DNA of 35,237 bases from an uncultured Verrucomicrobia subdivision 3 bacterium (GTDB lineage: Bacteria; Verrucomicrobiota; Verrucomicrobiia; Limisphaerales; UBA11358): contig CAINLR010000092.1 of assembly GCA_903850425.1 (NCBI GenBank), positions 1-35,237 on the forward strand, in the 5' to 3' direction. The notes under the pieces were generated by a model. The model saw only the letters and a list, made by a program, of their open reading frames with translations. It was not told the DNA's origin and did not search any database. The first letter of the stretch is position 1; each line of letters begins with the position of its first letter. A program made the translations under genes and the position numbers. Below are positions 7,193 through 16,380 of the stretch, piece by piece.

Positions 7193-9862
7193 CTATTTTC
7201 GCGGCCGCAGCAATTTTGCAATCAAACCCGTCCAGCCGGTCTGGTGCGACGCGCCGAGTCCGCGGCCGTTGTCGCCGTGAAAATATTCATGGAACAAAAC
7301 ATAATCTTTGAACTGCGGATCGGTCGCGAGTTTCGGATGGTATTTCAAAACGGGACGCTGGCCGTCCTCGCCTTTCAAAAAAAGTCGCGTGAGCCGGCGC
7401 GTCAATTCATTCGCAACTTCGTTGATGGTGATGAATTTTCCAGAGCCGGTCGGGCATTCGATTTTGAAATCGTCGCCGTAGTAGTAGTGAAATTTTTGCA
7501 GCGCCTCGATGATGAGGAAATTCAGCGGCATCCAGACCGGCCCGCGCCAGTTGGAATTGCCGCCGAACAAGCCGCCGCGCGATTCCGCCGGCCAGTAGCC
7601 GACTTCGTAAGTCTGGCCACCCGTGGTGTAACGGAACGGATGTTGTTCGTGAAACTTTGAAAGCGAGCGCACGCCCTGGCCGGAAAGGAATTGCGTTTCA
7701 TCCAGCATCCGTCGCAGCAGCGCTTTCATGCGATGGCCGCGCAGCAGCGAGAGCAGTTTCCGATCGCCGACGCCGCAAACTTTCCAGTCGGAGATCAGGC
7801 CAGCCAACTGCGGACGATGTTGCAAATACCATTCCATGCGTTCGACAAATTGCGGCAACTGGTTGAGCACGCCCGGATCGAGAACCTCCACCGCCAGCAG
7901 TGGAATCAGGCCGACGGCGGACTGGATTTTCATCGGCACATTTTCGCCGTCGGGCAGGTTGAGATGATCGTAATAAAATTGATCGGTCTCGTCCCACAAA
8001 CCCAATTTGTCCTCGCCGGTATCATTGATGGCGGCGGCGATGGACAGGAAATGCTCAAAAAATTTCGTGGCGATGTCTTCATAAACGTGATCGTGCTGCG
8101 CGAGTTCGAGCGCGATGCGCAGCAAGTTCAGGCAATACATCGCCATCCAACTCGTGCCGTCCGCCTGGCTCATGAAACCGCCGGTCGGCAACGGTTTGCT
8201 GCGATCGAACACACCGATGTTGTCCAGGCCGAGAAAGCCGCCTTGAAAAATATTGCGGCCCTGCTCGTCCTTGCGGTTGACCCACCAGGTGAAATTCAAC
8301 AGCAGCTTTTGAAAGACGCGCTCCAAAAAAAACAGGTCGCCGGCGTCCGCCGGATTGGATTCCTGCCGCTGCCGCCGGTCAATTTGAAAGACCCGAAACG
8401 CGGACCACGCATGAACCGGCGGGTTCACGTCGCCGAACGCCCACTCGTAGGCCGGCAACTGGCCGTTCGGGTGCATATACCATTCGCGCATGACGAGCAC
8501 GAGCTGGCTCTTGGCGAACTCGGCATCAATCTCCACCAGCGCCACGCAATGAAACGCCCAGTCCCACGCCGCGAACCACGGATATTCCCACTTGTCCGGC
8601 ATGGAAATCACGTCGGCGTTGTTGAGATGTTTCCAGTCGGCGTTGCGGCCGTGCTTGCGTTCAAGCGGCGGCGGCGGCTGAGTCGGGTCGCCTTGCAACC
8701 AGACCGGCACGTCGTAATGAAAAAATTGTTTGCCCCAAATCATTCCCGCAAATGCCTGCCGCTGCACCAGCCGCGCGTCGGCGTCGGAAATATTTTTCTG
8801 TAGCTCGGCGTAAAATTCATCAGCCTCGTTGCGGCGCTGGGTGAAAATTGCGTCAAAGTCGTTCCACGGCTTGCCGGCCGAGGCGGAGTCTGATTTTGCG
8901 AGCCGCAAGCGCACCGTTGCCGATTGTCCCGCTGGCACATTCAATTCATAAAGTGCGCCCGCCTTGGTGCCGGCTTGCGCGGGAGTCACGGCAGATTTAT
9001 TTCCGGCGACCACATAGTCGTGAAAAGCATCCTTGAAAAAACCTTTCGCTTCCGACTGACCGTAGAGCCGGCGCGTGTTGGTTTCGTTCTCGCAAAAAAG
9101 CAGAGCCGGTTTGCCATCGCAGACGAGATGAAAATTGCCGAGTTGAGCGTGTTCGATTTTGACGCCGCCGTTGTCCGCTGAAAGTTTCGGTTTGTGTGCG
9201 TTCGGAATCCACGACCAAGTGTTGCGAAAAGAAAGTTGCGGCAGCAGCGTGAGCTTGGCCGTTTCCGGCCCGCGATTGTGAACCGTCACCAGCACGAGAA
9301 TGTCATCCGGCGCGGCCTTGGCGTATTCCAAAAAGACATCGAAGTAACGGTCCGCGTCGAACAAGCCGGTGTCGAGCAGTTCAAATTCCGGATGGTCTTT
9401 GTCGCGCCGCCGGTTTTCCTCGATGAGCTGCAAGTAGGGAAATTCTCCCTGCGGATATTTATAGAGAAACTTCAGATACGAGTGTGTCGGCGTGGCGTCG
9501 AGGTAATAATAAAGTTCCTTCACGTCCTCGCCGTGGTTGCCCTCGGCGTTCGTGAGGCCGAAAAGTCTTTCCTTGAGAATGGGATCCTTGCCATTCCACA
9601 ACGCGAGCGACAGGCAAAGATGCTGCATATCGTCGCTGAAACCGGCGAGGCCGTCTTCGCCCCAGCGATACGCGCGGCTGCGCGCGTGGTCGTGCGGAAA
9701 ATACTCCCAGGCCGTGCCGCCGGGCGAATAATCTTCGCGCACCGTGCCCCACTGCCGTTCGGACAAATAAGGGCCCCAGCGCCGCCAGTTTTGGCGGGCA
9801 GCCTGATCTTCCGCCAGGCGTTGCCGTTCAGCGTTCACTTTCGGGGATGGACTTGGCGTCAT
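7193..9862 (-). CDS. GH63-type glucosidase (mannosyl-oligosaccharide glucosidase-like)
   Basis: This 889-residue glycoside hydrolase resembles bacterial GH63 glucosidases, which have an (alpha/alpha)6 barrel and cleave alpha-glucosidic bonds by inversion. The N-terminal segment RRWGPYLSERQWGTVREDYS with WEYFPHDHARSRAYRWGEDGL is characteristic of this group. Later landmarks are YPWFAAWDWAFHC, GQLPAYEWAFGDVNPPVHAW, GGNSNWRGPVWMPLN and the C-terminal FHEYFHGDNGRGLGASHQTGWTGL, whose Glu fits the proposed catalytic base. No signal peptide is seen, so a cytoplasmic enzyme is likely. Its size matches the family. The substrate is unknown; stored glucan or glucosylglycerate-type compounds are possibilities. 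With the downstream GMC oxidoreductase it could release and oxidise glucosides (inference). Confidence 0.88.
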   Translation of the reverse strand: MTPSPSPKVNAERQRLAEDQAARQNWRRWGPYLSERQWGTVREDYSPGGTAWEYFPHDHARSRAYRWGEDGLAGFSDDMQHLCLSLALWNGKDPILKERLFGLTNAEGNHGEDVKELYYYLDATPTHSYLKFLYKYPQGEFPYLQLIEENRRRDKDHPEFELLDTGLFDADRYFDVFLEYAKAAPDDILVLVTVHNRGPETAKLTLLPQLSFRNTWSWIPNAHKPKLSADNGGVKIEHAQLGNFHLVCDGKPALLFCENETNTRRLYGQSEAKGFFKDAFHDYVVAGNKSAVTPAQAGTKAGALYELNVPAGQSATVRLRLAKSDSASAGKPWNDFDAIFTQRRNEADEFYAELQKNISDADARLVQRQAFAGMIWGKQFFHYDVPVWLQGDPTQPPPPLERKHGRNADWKHLNNADVISMPDKWEYPWFAAWDWAFHCVALVEIDAEFAKSQLVLVMREWYMHPNGQLPAYEWAFGDVNPPVHAWSAFRVFQIDRRQRQESNPADAGDLFFLERVFQKLLLNFTWWVNRKDEQGRNIFQGGFLGLDNIGVFDRSKPLPTGGFMSQADGTSWMAMYCLNLLRIALELAQHDHVYEDIATKFFEHFLSIAAAINDTGEDKLGLWDETDQFYYDHLNLPDGENVPMKIQSAVGLIPLLAVEVLDPGVLNQLPQFVERMEWYLQHRPQLAGLISDWKVCGVGDRKLLSLLRGHRMKALLRRMLDETQFLSGQGVRSLSKFHEQHPFRYTTGGQTYEVGYWPAESRGGLFGGNSNWRGPVWMPLNFLIIEALQKFHYYYGDDFKIECPTGSGKFITINEVANELTRRLTRLFLKGEDGQRPVLKYHPKLATDPQFKDYVLFHEYFHGDNGRGLGASHQTGWTGLIAKLLRPRK

Positions 9863-9881
9863 GGAATTTAGTCCGGTTTTT

Positions 9882-9910
9882 GAGCAAAACGTTCAAGAAC
9901 TGTTTTGCTC
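9882..9910. terminator. 9-bp perfect hairpin between GH63 and the S41 remnant
   Basis: GAGCAAAAC (9882-9890) and GTTTTGCTC (9902-9910) are perfect reverse complements around an 11-base loop. On the minus strand it follows the S41 protease remnant, but the bases after the stem are A-rich rather than U-rich. It is therefore a hairpin at a transcript end, not a textbook intrinsic terminator. Confidence 0.4.
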
Positions 9911-9984
9911 GCTAAACAATGGTCAACTGGACGCTGCTCTCGATGATGCCCGCGCTGATGGCGTAGCGGGTCAGGCCGGCGGTG

Positions 9985-11421
9985 TCACCTGAATGGTGCG
10001 GTGGCTGCGTCGTTTGGGCAATACTCCAGCGGTCCGTCATAAAGCTCGGCAGAGTCGGTGTCCGAACCCACATTTATGCGGTCGTCCGGCTCGCGGGTTT
10101 GCACGACGGGTCCATCGTGGATGAACAAGCCAGTGAGTGAGATGGCTTCTTCCAGTGAACCGCCGCCATTTTGCCGCAAGTCCAGAACGAGTCCCTGAAT
10201 GTGTTCAGTCTCCAGTTTACGGATCAGCTTTGCCACGTCAGCCGTCGCGCTGCTAGGCGTGTTGCCCGCCTTCTGACCGAAGCCGCCATAAAACGCGGGG
10301 AGATTAATGACACCCAAACGCAGAGTCGGCCCGTTCGTTTGCGGCCAGTCCACGATGCTTGCCTTGGCCTGCTGATCCTCAAGCTTCACTTCGTCGCGCA
10401 CGATGGTTATGGTCTTGCGCACGGACGCATCGGTGGCACCGGACGGAATGAGCGTCAACCGAACGCGTGTGCCTTTCGGGCCGCGAATCAATTTCACCGC
10501 ATCGGGCAGCGGCAGATCCACGATGTCCACCGGTTTCAGATCGCCTTGCGCCACCGCGACAATGCGGTCGCCCGGTTTGAGCAACCCGCTCCGGGCCGCC
10601 GGGCCGCCAGGCACGAGGCTGGAGATTTTGCAATAACCGTCGTCCGGCGTGAGTGTGGCGCCGATCCCGAACAGTGACAGGTTCATGATGATGGAAAAAT
10701 CGTCCATCTGTTCGTGCCCCAGATAATCCGAGTGCGGGTCATAGACATGCACCAAGGCGTTGAGGTAAATATCGAGCACATCTTCCGGGGTGAGTTTCTT
10801 CATGGTCTGCAAAAGGCGGGTGTAACGTTGCGTGAGCTCTGCGACGATGTCGGCGGGTTTTTTGCCCGCAAGCTTTTCCTGCAAATATTCAGCCCTGACA
10901 TTTTGCCGCCAGAGTTCACGGGCCGCATCAAGATTCACCGGACGGGGAGCTTTCTCGCGGTCGAGCGTGAAGGTGTCGCGCCCGGTAAATTCAAACTTCT
11001 CGATCTGCAACAGATTCGTGACATACGCATCGCGCTGTTCCAAACGTTCCAGATAACGCTGGAAGATGGTGCGTTCTGGAACAAGGTCGCCGTCACGACG
11101 GGTCAAATCGGCCAGGCGTGAACAAAAGCCGTCGAACTGCTGCACATCCGATTGCAGAAACAGCAGGTGCGCCGGATCAAGTGAATCAAGGTAACGGCCG
11201 AGGAATTTCACGGCCAGTTCGTTATCGAGCCGGTGATGCGAGAATTGGGAATGTTCCAGCAGGTCGGCGGTGACCCGCGTGATGTTGCTGTCGGTCGGGT
11301 CGTTTCCGCCCACCGGCGGCGAGGCCGTTTGACTTTTCAAAGTGGCCGCCGTAACGAGGCCGGCAAGAACCAGTGAAGACACCACGGCACTGGTCCAGGT
11401 CACGAACCGGTTTGATTTCAT
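9985..11421 (-). pseudogene. Prc/Tsp-like S41 periplasmic protease, C-terminally truncated
   Basis: The protein has an export signal (MKSNRFVTWTSAVVSSLVLAGLVTAA), the Prc-specific N-terminal region (LDPAHLLFLQSDVQQF, YLNALVHVYDPHSDYL), a PDZ domain (LFGIGATLTPDDGYCKISSLVPGGPAARSGLL) and the first half of the S41 domain (GLVLDLRQNGGGSLEEAISLTGLF). It stops after ...SAELYDGPLEYCPNDAATAPFR, exactly where tail-specific proteases continue with the VDRFSASASE catalytic serine and later the lysine. About 200-250 residues are missing compared with the usual 650-750. It should be inactive, hence the pseudogene call. The junction is near 10,020-10,030. In another frame the sequence beyond continues as a short tail (GDTAGLTRYAISAGIIESSVQLTIV then stop, to about 9924), suggesting a deletion that joined two genes. 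An in-frame ATG also exists at 11,433. Confidence 0.8.
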
Positions 11422-11433
11422 AAAACTTTGCAT

Positions 11434-12284
11434 TTTGATTTTGAATTGTTGGGCGGCGTGTGTTCAACTAGGGCTCGCCATTTTGTTGCTGCATTAATAA
11501 AACACCACCGCATTGCCGGGCGCTTTCCAGAAGATTACAAATTTGCAAGTAAACCACGACGTGTCCGTGGTGAGGCTGGCAAGCTAGCGGCGCGCCGACC
11601 GGGCAAAGCAAGGTCACCCTTTGAACAGTGAATGGATTGGGTTTTGTGTTCGTGACCGAAATGGGACACAAGTATGTATTTTCTCAACCTTGCGTATAAA
11701 AATATTAAGATAGGCAAGATTAAGCCGATCTTCAAATTGATCCAGAGGCTGCCAATGCTCGAATGGATGCAATTTGAAGGTGCGTCTTAATCCCGCCGAA
11801 CTCCAAAAGCCTTGTGAAAGAGTTCATAGAACATGGCTAACGTTAGGCGGGATGTCACCCTCCGACCCCGCGTCTTGGGGAGTTAGTGGTTCTCCAAAGT
11901 CGCTACACCAAATGACATTGCAAAATCGTCTGAAAAGTGCCAGCAGAAATGCCAGCAAAGCCCATTGGTAAGGAGTAAAATGGAGTTAAGAAAAGTCGGC
12001 CGGAGTTATCCTTGACATAATGCATGAAAGCCTTTAGTTTCAAGGCAACGGTGGTGATTTAGACCGTTGATTTCGAGTGGCTTGTGGAAGGCGGGATGCG
12101 TCCGATTCCGACTCCCGCCTCCATCTAAAACGCCAATGAAAGCATGGGTTTTAGTGGGGTTTGGGCGGAACCTTCAACGAAATCTTCAACGGTTTTAACT
12201 CCCGCTCACTATCCGTCGCGCGCCCGTCACGGGCACGCCCATTGCACGGATGCGGGAACAAATCGGCGGGCATATCCTTACAAA
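11434..12284. other. Intergenic region at the presumed left boundary of the mobile element
   Basis: No convincing gene is seen in 850 bp. A 7-bp hairpin lies at 12,046-12,069 (CAACGGT / ACCGTTG). Two imperfect direct copies of a motif beginning AGGCGGGATG and containing CCGAC and CCGC occur near 11,847-11,875 and 12,090-12,119. CTTCAACG is repeated 13 bp apart near 12,172-12,193 and could be a recombinase arm site. I searched by eye for a tRNA or tmRNA and could not fold a complete one. The open frame of the integrase continues back to 12,144, but that stretch looks non-coding. Confidence 0.4.
12091..12122 (+). other. Candidate attachment-site hairpin resembling a tRNA/tmRNA 3' end
   Basis: GGCGGGA (12,091-12,097) pairs with TCCCGCC about 16 bases later, followed by TCCA. 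The 3' half (CCGACTCCCGCCTCCA) looks like the T-arm plus acceptor end of a tRNA or tmRNA, the usual target of phage integrases, and the recombinase gene begins shortly after it. The 5' part of such an RNA is missing and the T-loop is not canonical, so this may be a relic, an att site, or coincidence. Confidence 0.25.
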
Positions 12285-13325
12285 ATGAAAGTAACGGATA
12301 TGACACTGCGGTATCGCAAATTCAAACGGACCTGGGGCATGTATTATGCCTTCGACACGGTCACCGGCAACTCAGTCAGTCTCAAGACGCGGGTGCGCAC
12401 TGAGGCGGACAAAAAAGTCAACGCCATGAACGAGACGGAGCGCGTTCCGTCCATCAGCCTCGGGCTGGCACGCGTTTATCTCAACGCCACCGATCCCAAG
12501 CTCGCCACGCGGACGTGGCAGGAGGTCATGGAGCACATTGTCGCCAAGAAATTGGATGAGACGCGGCGGCGCTGGGAGATCGCCATCAAGGACAAGAACT
12601 TTGATTGCATCCGCAAGCTCCGCGTGGCGGAGACGCGGGCGGAACATTTCGACAAGGCGCTGGCCGACGGCAAGGTGTCCAGCAACGTTTATCTGCGCCG
12701 GATCCACAATCATGCCATCGGCATGGATTGGCTCCTTAAATCGGTCATCCCGCGCCTGCAATGGCCCAAGCCGGTTTACAAGGAGAAGCGCGCCATCACG
12801 GCGGAGGAACACGCGTTGATCCTCGGCGCCGAGGTTAACGCGGAGCGGAAGGTGTTTTACCAACTGTGCTGGCACTTGGGCGGCAGTCAGGGCGACCTTG
12901 CCAGCTTGCGTGGCGAGGATGTGGATTGGGAAAACAGCACGGTAAGTTTTACGCGCAAGAAAACGAAAGTGCCGGTGATTGTGCGGCTGGGGTCGGAGGC
13001 GTTGAACCTGCTGAAAGACCTGCCGGCGGAAGGTTTCCTATTCCCCTATCTGGCCACGGTGCGCGCGGGCGACCGGGCGACGGAGTTCCGGTCGCGCTGC
13101 CGCCAGTTGGGCATCAACGGCGTGACGCTGCATTCGTATCGGTATGCGTGGGCTGAGCGCGCGCTCAAGTGCGGCTATCCCGAACGGTTCGCCATGGAGA
13201 ATTTAGGCCACAACAGCAAAGCCGTGCATCGCGCCTATGCGAAACGGGCGCTGATGAAATTGCCGTCGCTGGAGGAATACGAGTTAAAAAATGCGGAAAT
13301 GGCGAAAGCGGAAAGCGGGAACTGA
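12285..13325 (+). CDS. Tyrosine recombinase / phage integrase family protein
   Basis: This is a 346-residue site-specific recombinase that presumably integrated the element to its right. The C-terminal catalytic domain shows LHSYRYAWAERAL (His283, Arg286), LGH (His309) and the nucleophile Tyr318 in VHRAYAKRA. The N-terminal SAM-like core-binding part covers about residues 70-160. In the box I segment HLGGSQGDLASLRGEDVDW the position normally held by the first catalytic Arg appears to be Ser201, an oddity discussed in the findings. The frame is open back to 12,144, but I place the start at ATG 12,285 because the extra 47 residues look like translated intergenic DNA and a 346-residue protein fits better. 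No strong Shine-Dalgarno is present. Confidence 0.85.
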   Translation: MKVTDMTLRYRKFKRTWGMYYAFDTVTGNSVSLKTRVRTEADKKVNAMNETERVPSISLGLARVYLNATDPKLATRTWQEVMEHIVAKKLDETRRRWEIAIKDKNFDCIRKLRVAETRAEHFDKALADGKVSSNVYLRRIHNHAIGMDWLLKSVIPRLQWPKPVYKEKRAITAEEHALILGAEVNAERKVFYQLCWHLGGSQGDLASLRGEDVDWENSTVSFTRKKTKVPVIVRLGSEALNLLKDLPAEGFLFPYLATVRAGDRATEFRSRCRQLGINGVTLHSYRYAWAERALKCGYPERFAMENLGHNSKAVHRAYAKRALMKLPSLEEYELKNAEMAKAESGN

Positions 13326-13366
13326 CCTGCTACCTGCCGGTGGGCACGCCGGCTGCCCGGACAGGA

Positions 13367-13391
13367 CGAAAATCCGAAGGGACAATTTTCG
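13367..13391. terminator. Possible hairpin terminator after the integrase
   Basis: CGAAAAT (13,367-13,373) and ATTTTCG (13,385-13,391) form a 7-bp inverted repeat about 40 bases after the integrase stop. No T-run follows directly; an 8-T run appears near 13,442-13,449. A 26-codon frame at 13,453-13,533 (MVKLYRELVRPNATKAWF...) lies between here and the next gene. I cannot tell whether it is a small gene or a remnant. Confidence 0.35.
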
Positions 13392-13554
13392 GATGAGCGG
13401 CCTGGTCCGGGCCCTGTGATAATCGGTTTGGGTGGCTTTAAGTTTTTTTTAAATGGTCAAGCTCTATCGCGAGCTGGTGCGACCGAACGCGACGAAGGCG
13501 TGGTTTGCGACTATTCCGGCGGGCAGGAAATGAAAGTCCGCGATGGCCGGGACA

Positions 13555-16224
13555 TTACGGTGACCTGAGCCGGTAGAAACAGGCTGGCTGGTTTGTCCAA
13601 CCAGGATCGGTGAAAGAGACGGTATCGGTCCCGAGGATGTTGGTTTGAATGGGATACCAAGCGACATTTGAAAAATTAGTGCAGGCTTCCACCACCACTG
13701 TTTGACCACTTGTCCAGGTAATATTGAAACCAAATTGATTCGTTAGGTTCCCAAATTTGGAATTGCTGCCATTGATCGTAGGTTTCCATATCGCAGTTGG
13801 GCGGCCACTGTATGTTGTTGTCCAACCAGTTTTGCCCGGCAAATAATAGACCGTCAAATTAGTGTCACCAGCGAGAACATTTAAACCAAGGCTTGGCGCA
13901 TTTCCAGTGAAATAAAGGCTTTTGAGGCCAGAGCAATTCATCAGCGCCTTATCGCCGAAACTCATAACACTTTGAGGAATTGTCATAGTTGTCAGATTGG
14001 AACAGGCGAAAAACTCCGCGTTGGAAATTATGGCAATACCGTAACCAATTGTTACGTTTGTTAACTGGCTGCAATAATAAAAAGCAGCATCTCCAACGCT
14101 TGTGACATTGGCAGGAATTGTGAGGGTGGTAAAACTCGAACAATATCCGAATGCATGGGAACCTATGGCTGTTACGCTTGTGGGTATTAGAACATTTCCC
14201 AAGCTGGTGCAATTGAAGAACGCATAGTTTCCTATACTACTAACCCCATTCCCAAATATAATGGAAGTTAAATTTGTAGAACGAAAAAATGCATAGTCAC
14301 CAATACTGACAACGTTGGTAGGAATATTGACGTTTATCAAATTGGCACATGAATAGAAGGCCCACCCTGGAATATTGGTGATAGTATTAGGGAAAGAGTA
14401 GCTACTTATCGCGCTGGCAGCTGGGTATTGAATGAGGGTTGTTTGATTCTTATCATACAAGACACCATCAACACTACTAAAGGCAAGGTTGTTTGTATCT
14501 ACCGAAAAAGCGATTAGGCTAGAACACCCAAAAAATGGTCTGATTCCAAAATTTGTAACGCTAGCTGGGATGCTTACGTAAGTTAACGCGAGCATGGAAG
14601 CGAAAGCATAATCTCCAATGGTGACGACGCTATTTGGTATCACTATGCTGTTCAAGCCGCAGCCAGAAAATGCATCGCCTCCTATTGCAATAACGCCGCT
14701 CGGAATCATAGCGTTGGTTAGAAATGAATCGTTTACAAATGCAAAGCTTCCGATGTTAGTAATATTAACTCCTAATGTGACGCTGGTAAGGTTATAGCAG
14801 TTAGCAAAAGCTGAATCTCCTATGATTGTAACTGGCAGGCCATTAATCGCATCTGGAATAACAACCTGACCCCCTGGGCCAATAAATGATGAAATGTATA
14901 TTTGATTGTTATTGGTTGTATATGCGAATGGCATCTGTGGATCCCATATCGCAGTTTTAACACCGGCGTAGGTTGCATCCCAACCAAGAGTTCCAGCCAA
15001 GTGGTAGATTGTCGTTATATAATGATCTTCAACAAATGGATAGAAACCAATATTTGGAAGTCCAGGAGCATCACCACTAAAGTATACACATGTAATCTTG
15101 CTATTCCAGAACGCGTAAGCTGCAATGTTAGTTACGGTGATTGGAACTTGGTATCTACCGATCTTGCCAGCGGGGCATTCAATTAGAGTAGTTTTGTTTT
15201 TATCAAACATGACGCCCTCCACACTGCTATAGGAAGCATTGTTTGTATCCACTGTAATCGTTGTAAGACTGGCGCAACCCATAAACACAAGGTTTCCAAT
15301 ATAGGTTACGCTATTCGGAATTGTGATTTCTGCGAGGCTTACGCAGTTATTAAAAGCATAGCCTCCAATGTTGACCACACTATTTGGAATCGTAGCGTAA
15401 ACCAGATTAGAGCAGTTTTGAAATGCATAATTCCCGATATTTGCCACACTATTGGGGACCACAATGCTGGTAATAGCACAGTCATAAAATGCATAATTAC
15501 CAATGTTTGTAACACTATTACCAATTTTCACATTCACCAAGCTGGAGCAGTTCTGAAACGCTTGATCTCCAATGCTTTTTAAGCTGTCGGTGGTCGCCAT
15601 AGAAAATAGTTTAACGCAGTCTTGGAACGCAGAGCTTCCTATCATCACAATTCCGCTTCCAAAACTGATATTGGTCAAGCTAGCGCAGGATCGAAATGCA
15701 CTGTTTCCAATATATGTAACGCTGTCAGGAATAGATACATTTGTAAGTCTATTGCAATAATAAAACGCGTAGTTTCCAATATTGGTTAGGCTAGTGCCTA
15801 GCGTGATATTGGACAGGCTGAAGCATGAATTGAACGAATTGCTTCCTATGTTGATGACACTGTTTGGCAATGCAACATTGACCAGCCTTGTGCAGGAACT
15901 GAATGCGTTATTGCCCACGTTTATGATGTTGTTGCCAAACACAACATTGGTAAGACTAATGCAATAACTAAATACATATTTTCCTATATTAGTTACGGTG
16001 TCAGGTATTACTATGCTAGCCAAGCTTACAATGTTTGAAAATGCCGCATTTCCAATGCTGGTGATTGGATAACCATTGGTCGTATCTGGGATGACAACAA
16101 CGCCCCCCAATCCGGTGTATTTTGTTATCGTGATAACACCGTTATTTGTCGTGAATGTGAACTGCGCCTGCACCAAGCAAGGCAAAACCAGCAACAACGC
16201 CAAAATTGTCAGTAGCGGTCTCAC
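13555..16224 (-). CDS. BspA-like leucine-rich-repeat secreted/surface protein
   Basis: This 889-residue protein starts with a signal peptide (MRPLLTILALLLVLPCLVQAQ). It is built mainly from BspA-type (LRR_5) repeats of about 23 residues with the pattern I-P-x-S-V-x-x-I-G-x-x-A-F-x-x-C-x-x-L-T-x-V, in two blocks. Each block is interrupted by a segment such as VDTNNASYSSVEGVMFDKNKTTLIECPAG. The final about 70 residues (NITWTSGQTVVVEACTNFSNVAWYPIQTN...FTDPGWTNQPACFYRLRSP) resemble a C-terminal domain common on secreted Verrucomicrobiota proteins. BspA-like proteins bind host proteins, surfaces or other cells in known cases; the ligand here is unknown. The gene is clearly more AT-rich than its neighbours and rich in Asn/Thr/Ile codons. 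It sits between the integrase and a restriction system, so it may be mobile-element cargo. Confidence 0.85.
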   Translation of the reverse strand: MRPLLTILALLLVLPCLVQAQFTFTTNNGVITITKYTGLGGVVVIPDTTNGYPITSIGNAAFSNIVSLASIVIPDTVTNIGKYVFSYCISLTNVVFGNNIINVGNNAFSSCTRLVNVALPNSVINIGSNSFNSCFSLSNITLGTSLTNIGNYAFYYCNRLTNVSIPDSVTYIGNSAFRSCASLTNISFGSGIVMIGSSAFQDCVKLFSMATTDSLKSIGDQAFQNCSSLVNVKIGNSVTNIGNYAFYDCAITSIVVPNSVANIGNYAFQNCSNLVYATIPNSVVNIGGYAFNNCVSLAEITIPNSVTYIGNLVFMGCASLTTITVDTNNASYSSVEGVMFDKNKTTLIECPAGKIGRYQVPITVTNIAAYAFWNSKITCVYFSGDAPGLPNIGFYPFVEDHYITTIYHLAGTLGWDATYAGVKTAIWDPQMPFAYTTNNNQIYISSFIGPGGQVVIPDAINGLPVTIIGDSAFANCYNLTSVTLGVNITNIGSFAFVNDSFLTNAMIPSGVIAIGGDAFSGCGLNSIVIPNSVVTIGDYAFASMLALTYVSIPASVTNFGIRPFFGCSSLIAFSVDTNNLAFSSVDGVLYDKNQTTLIQYPAASAISSYSFPNTITNIPGWAFYSCANLINVNIPTNVVSIGDYAFFRSTNLTSIIFGNGVSSIGNYAFFNCTSLGNVLIPTSVTAIGSHAFGYCSSFTTLTIPANVTSVGDAAFYYCSQLTNVTIGYGIAIISNAEFFACSNLTTMTIPQSVMSFGDKALMNCSGLKSLYFTGNAPSLGLNVLAGDTNLTVYYLPGKTGWTTTYSGRPTAIWKPTINGSNSKFGNLTNQFGFNITWTSGQTVVVEACTNFSNVAWYPIQTNILGTDTVSFTDPGWTNQPACFYRLRSP

Positions 16225-16380
16225 AATCTATTGTCCAGAAGCTGTCTTGTAGTTTGGATTTGCAAGCCCTTGTCAGTAACCGACCAGCCGACTGCAATGC
16301 GCTTTTTTTGCTGACGCCAGGCTTTAATCTGGTTTCTGCAAATGACGGCGTTATTTAACAGTTTCATGGCCTATGCGTTC

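Noticed and set aside
5990-7660. Long plus-strand open frame (556 codons) opposite the GMC oxidoreductase and GH63 genes
   Set aside because: It is an antisense shadow rich in Arg, His and Ala with no domain; the minus-strand genes carry clear family motifs.
12000-12125. Complete tRNA or tmRNA gene
   Set aside because: Only a 3'-end-like hairpin is seen; no matching acceptor 5' strand, anticodon arm or canonical T-loop, and no resume/tag frame could be identified.
12144-12284. Longer integrase start at 12,144
   Set aside because: The additional 47 residues look like translated intergenic DNA and contain the putative arm-site repeats; ATG 12,285 gives a typical length.
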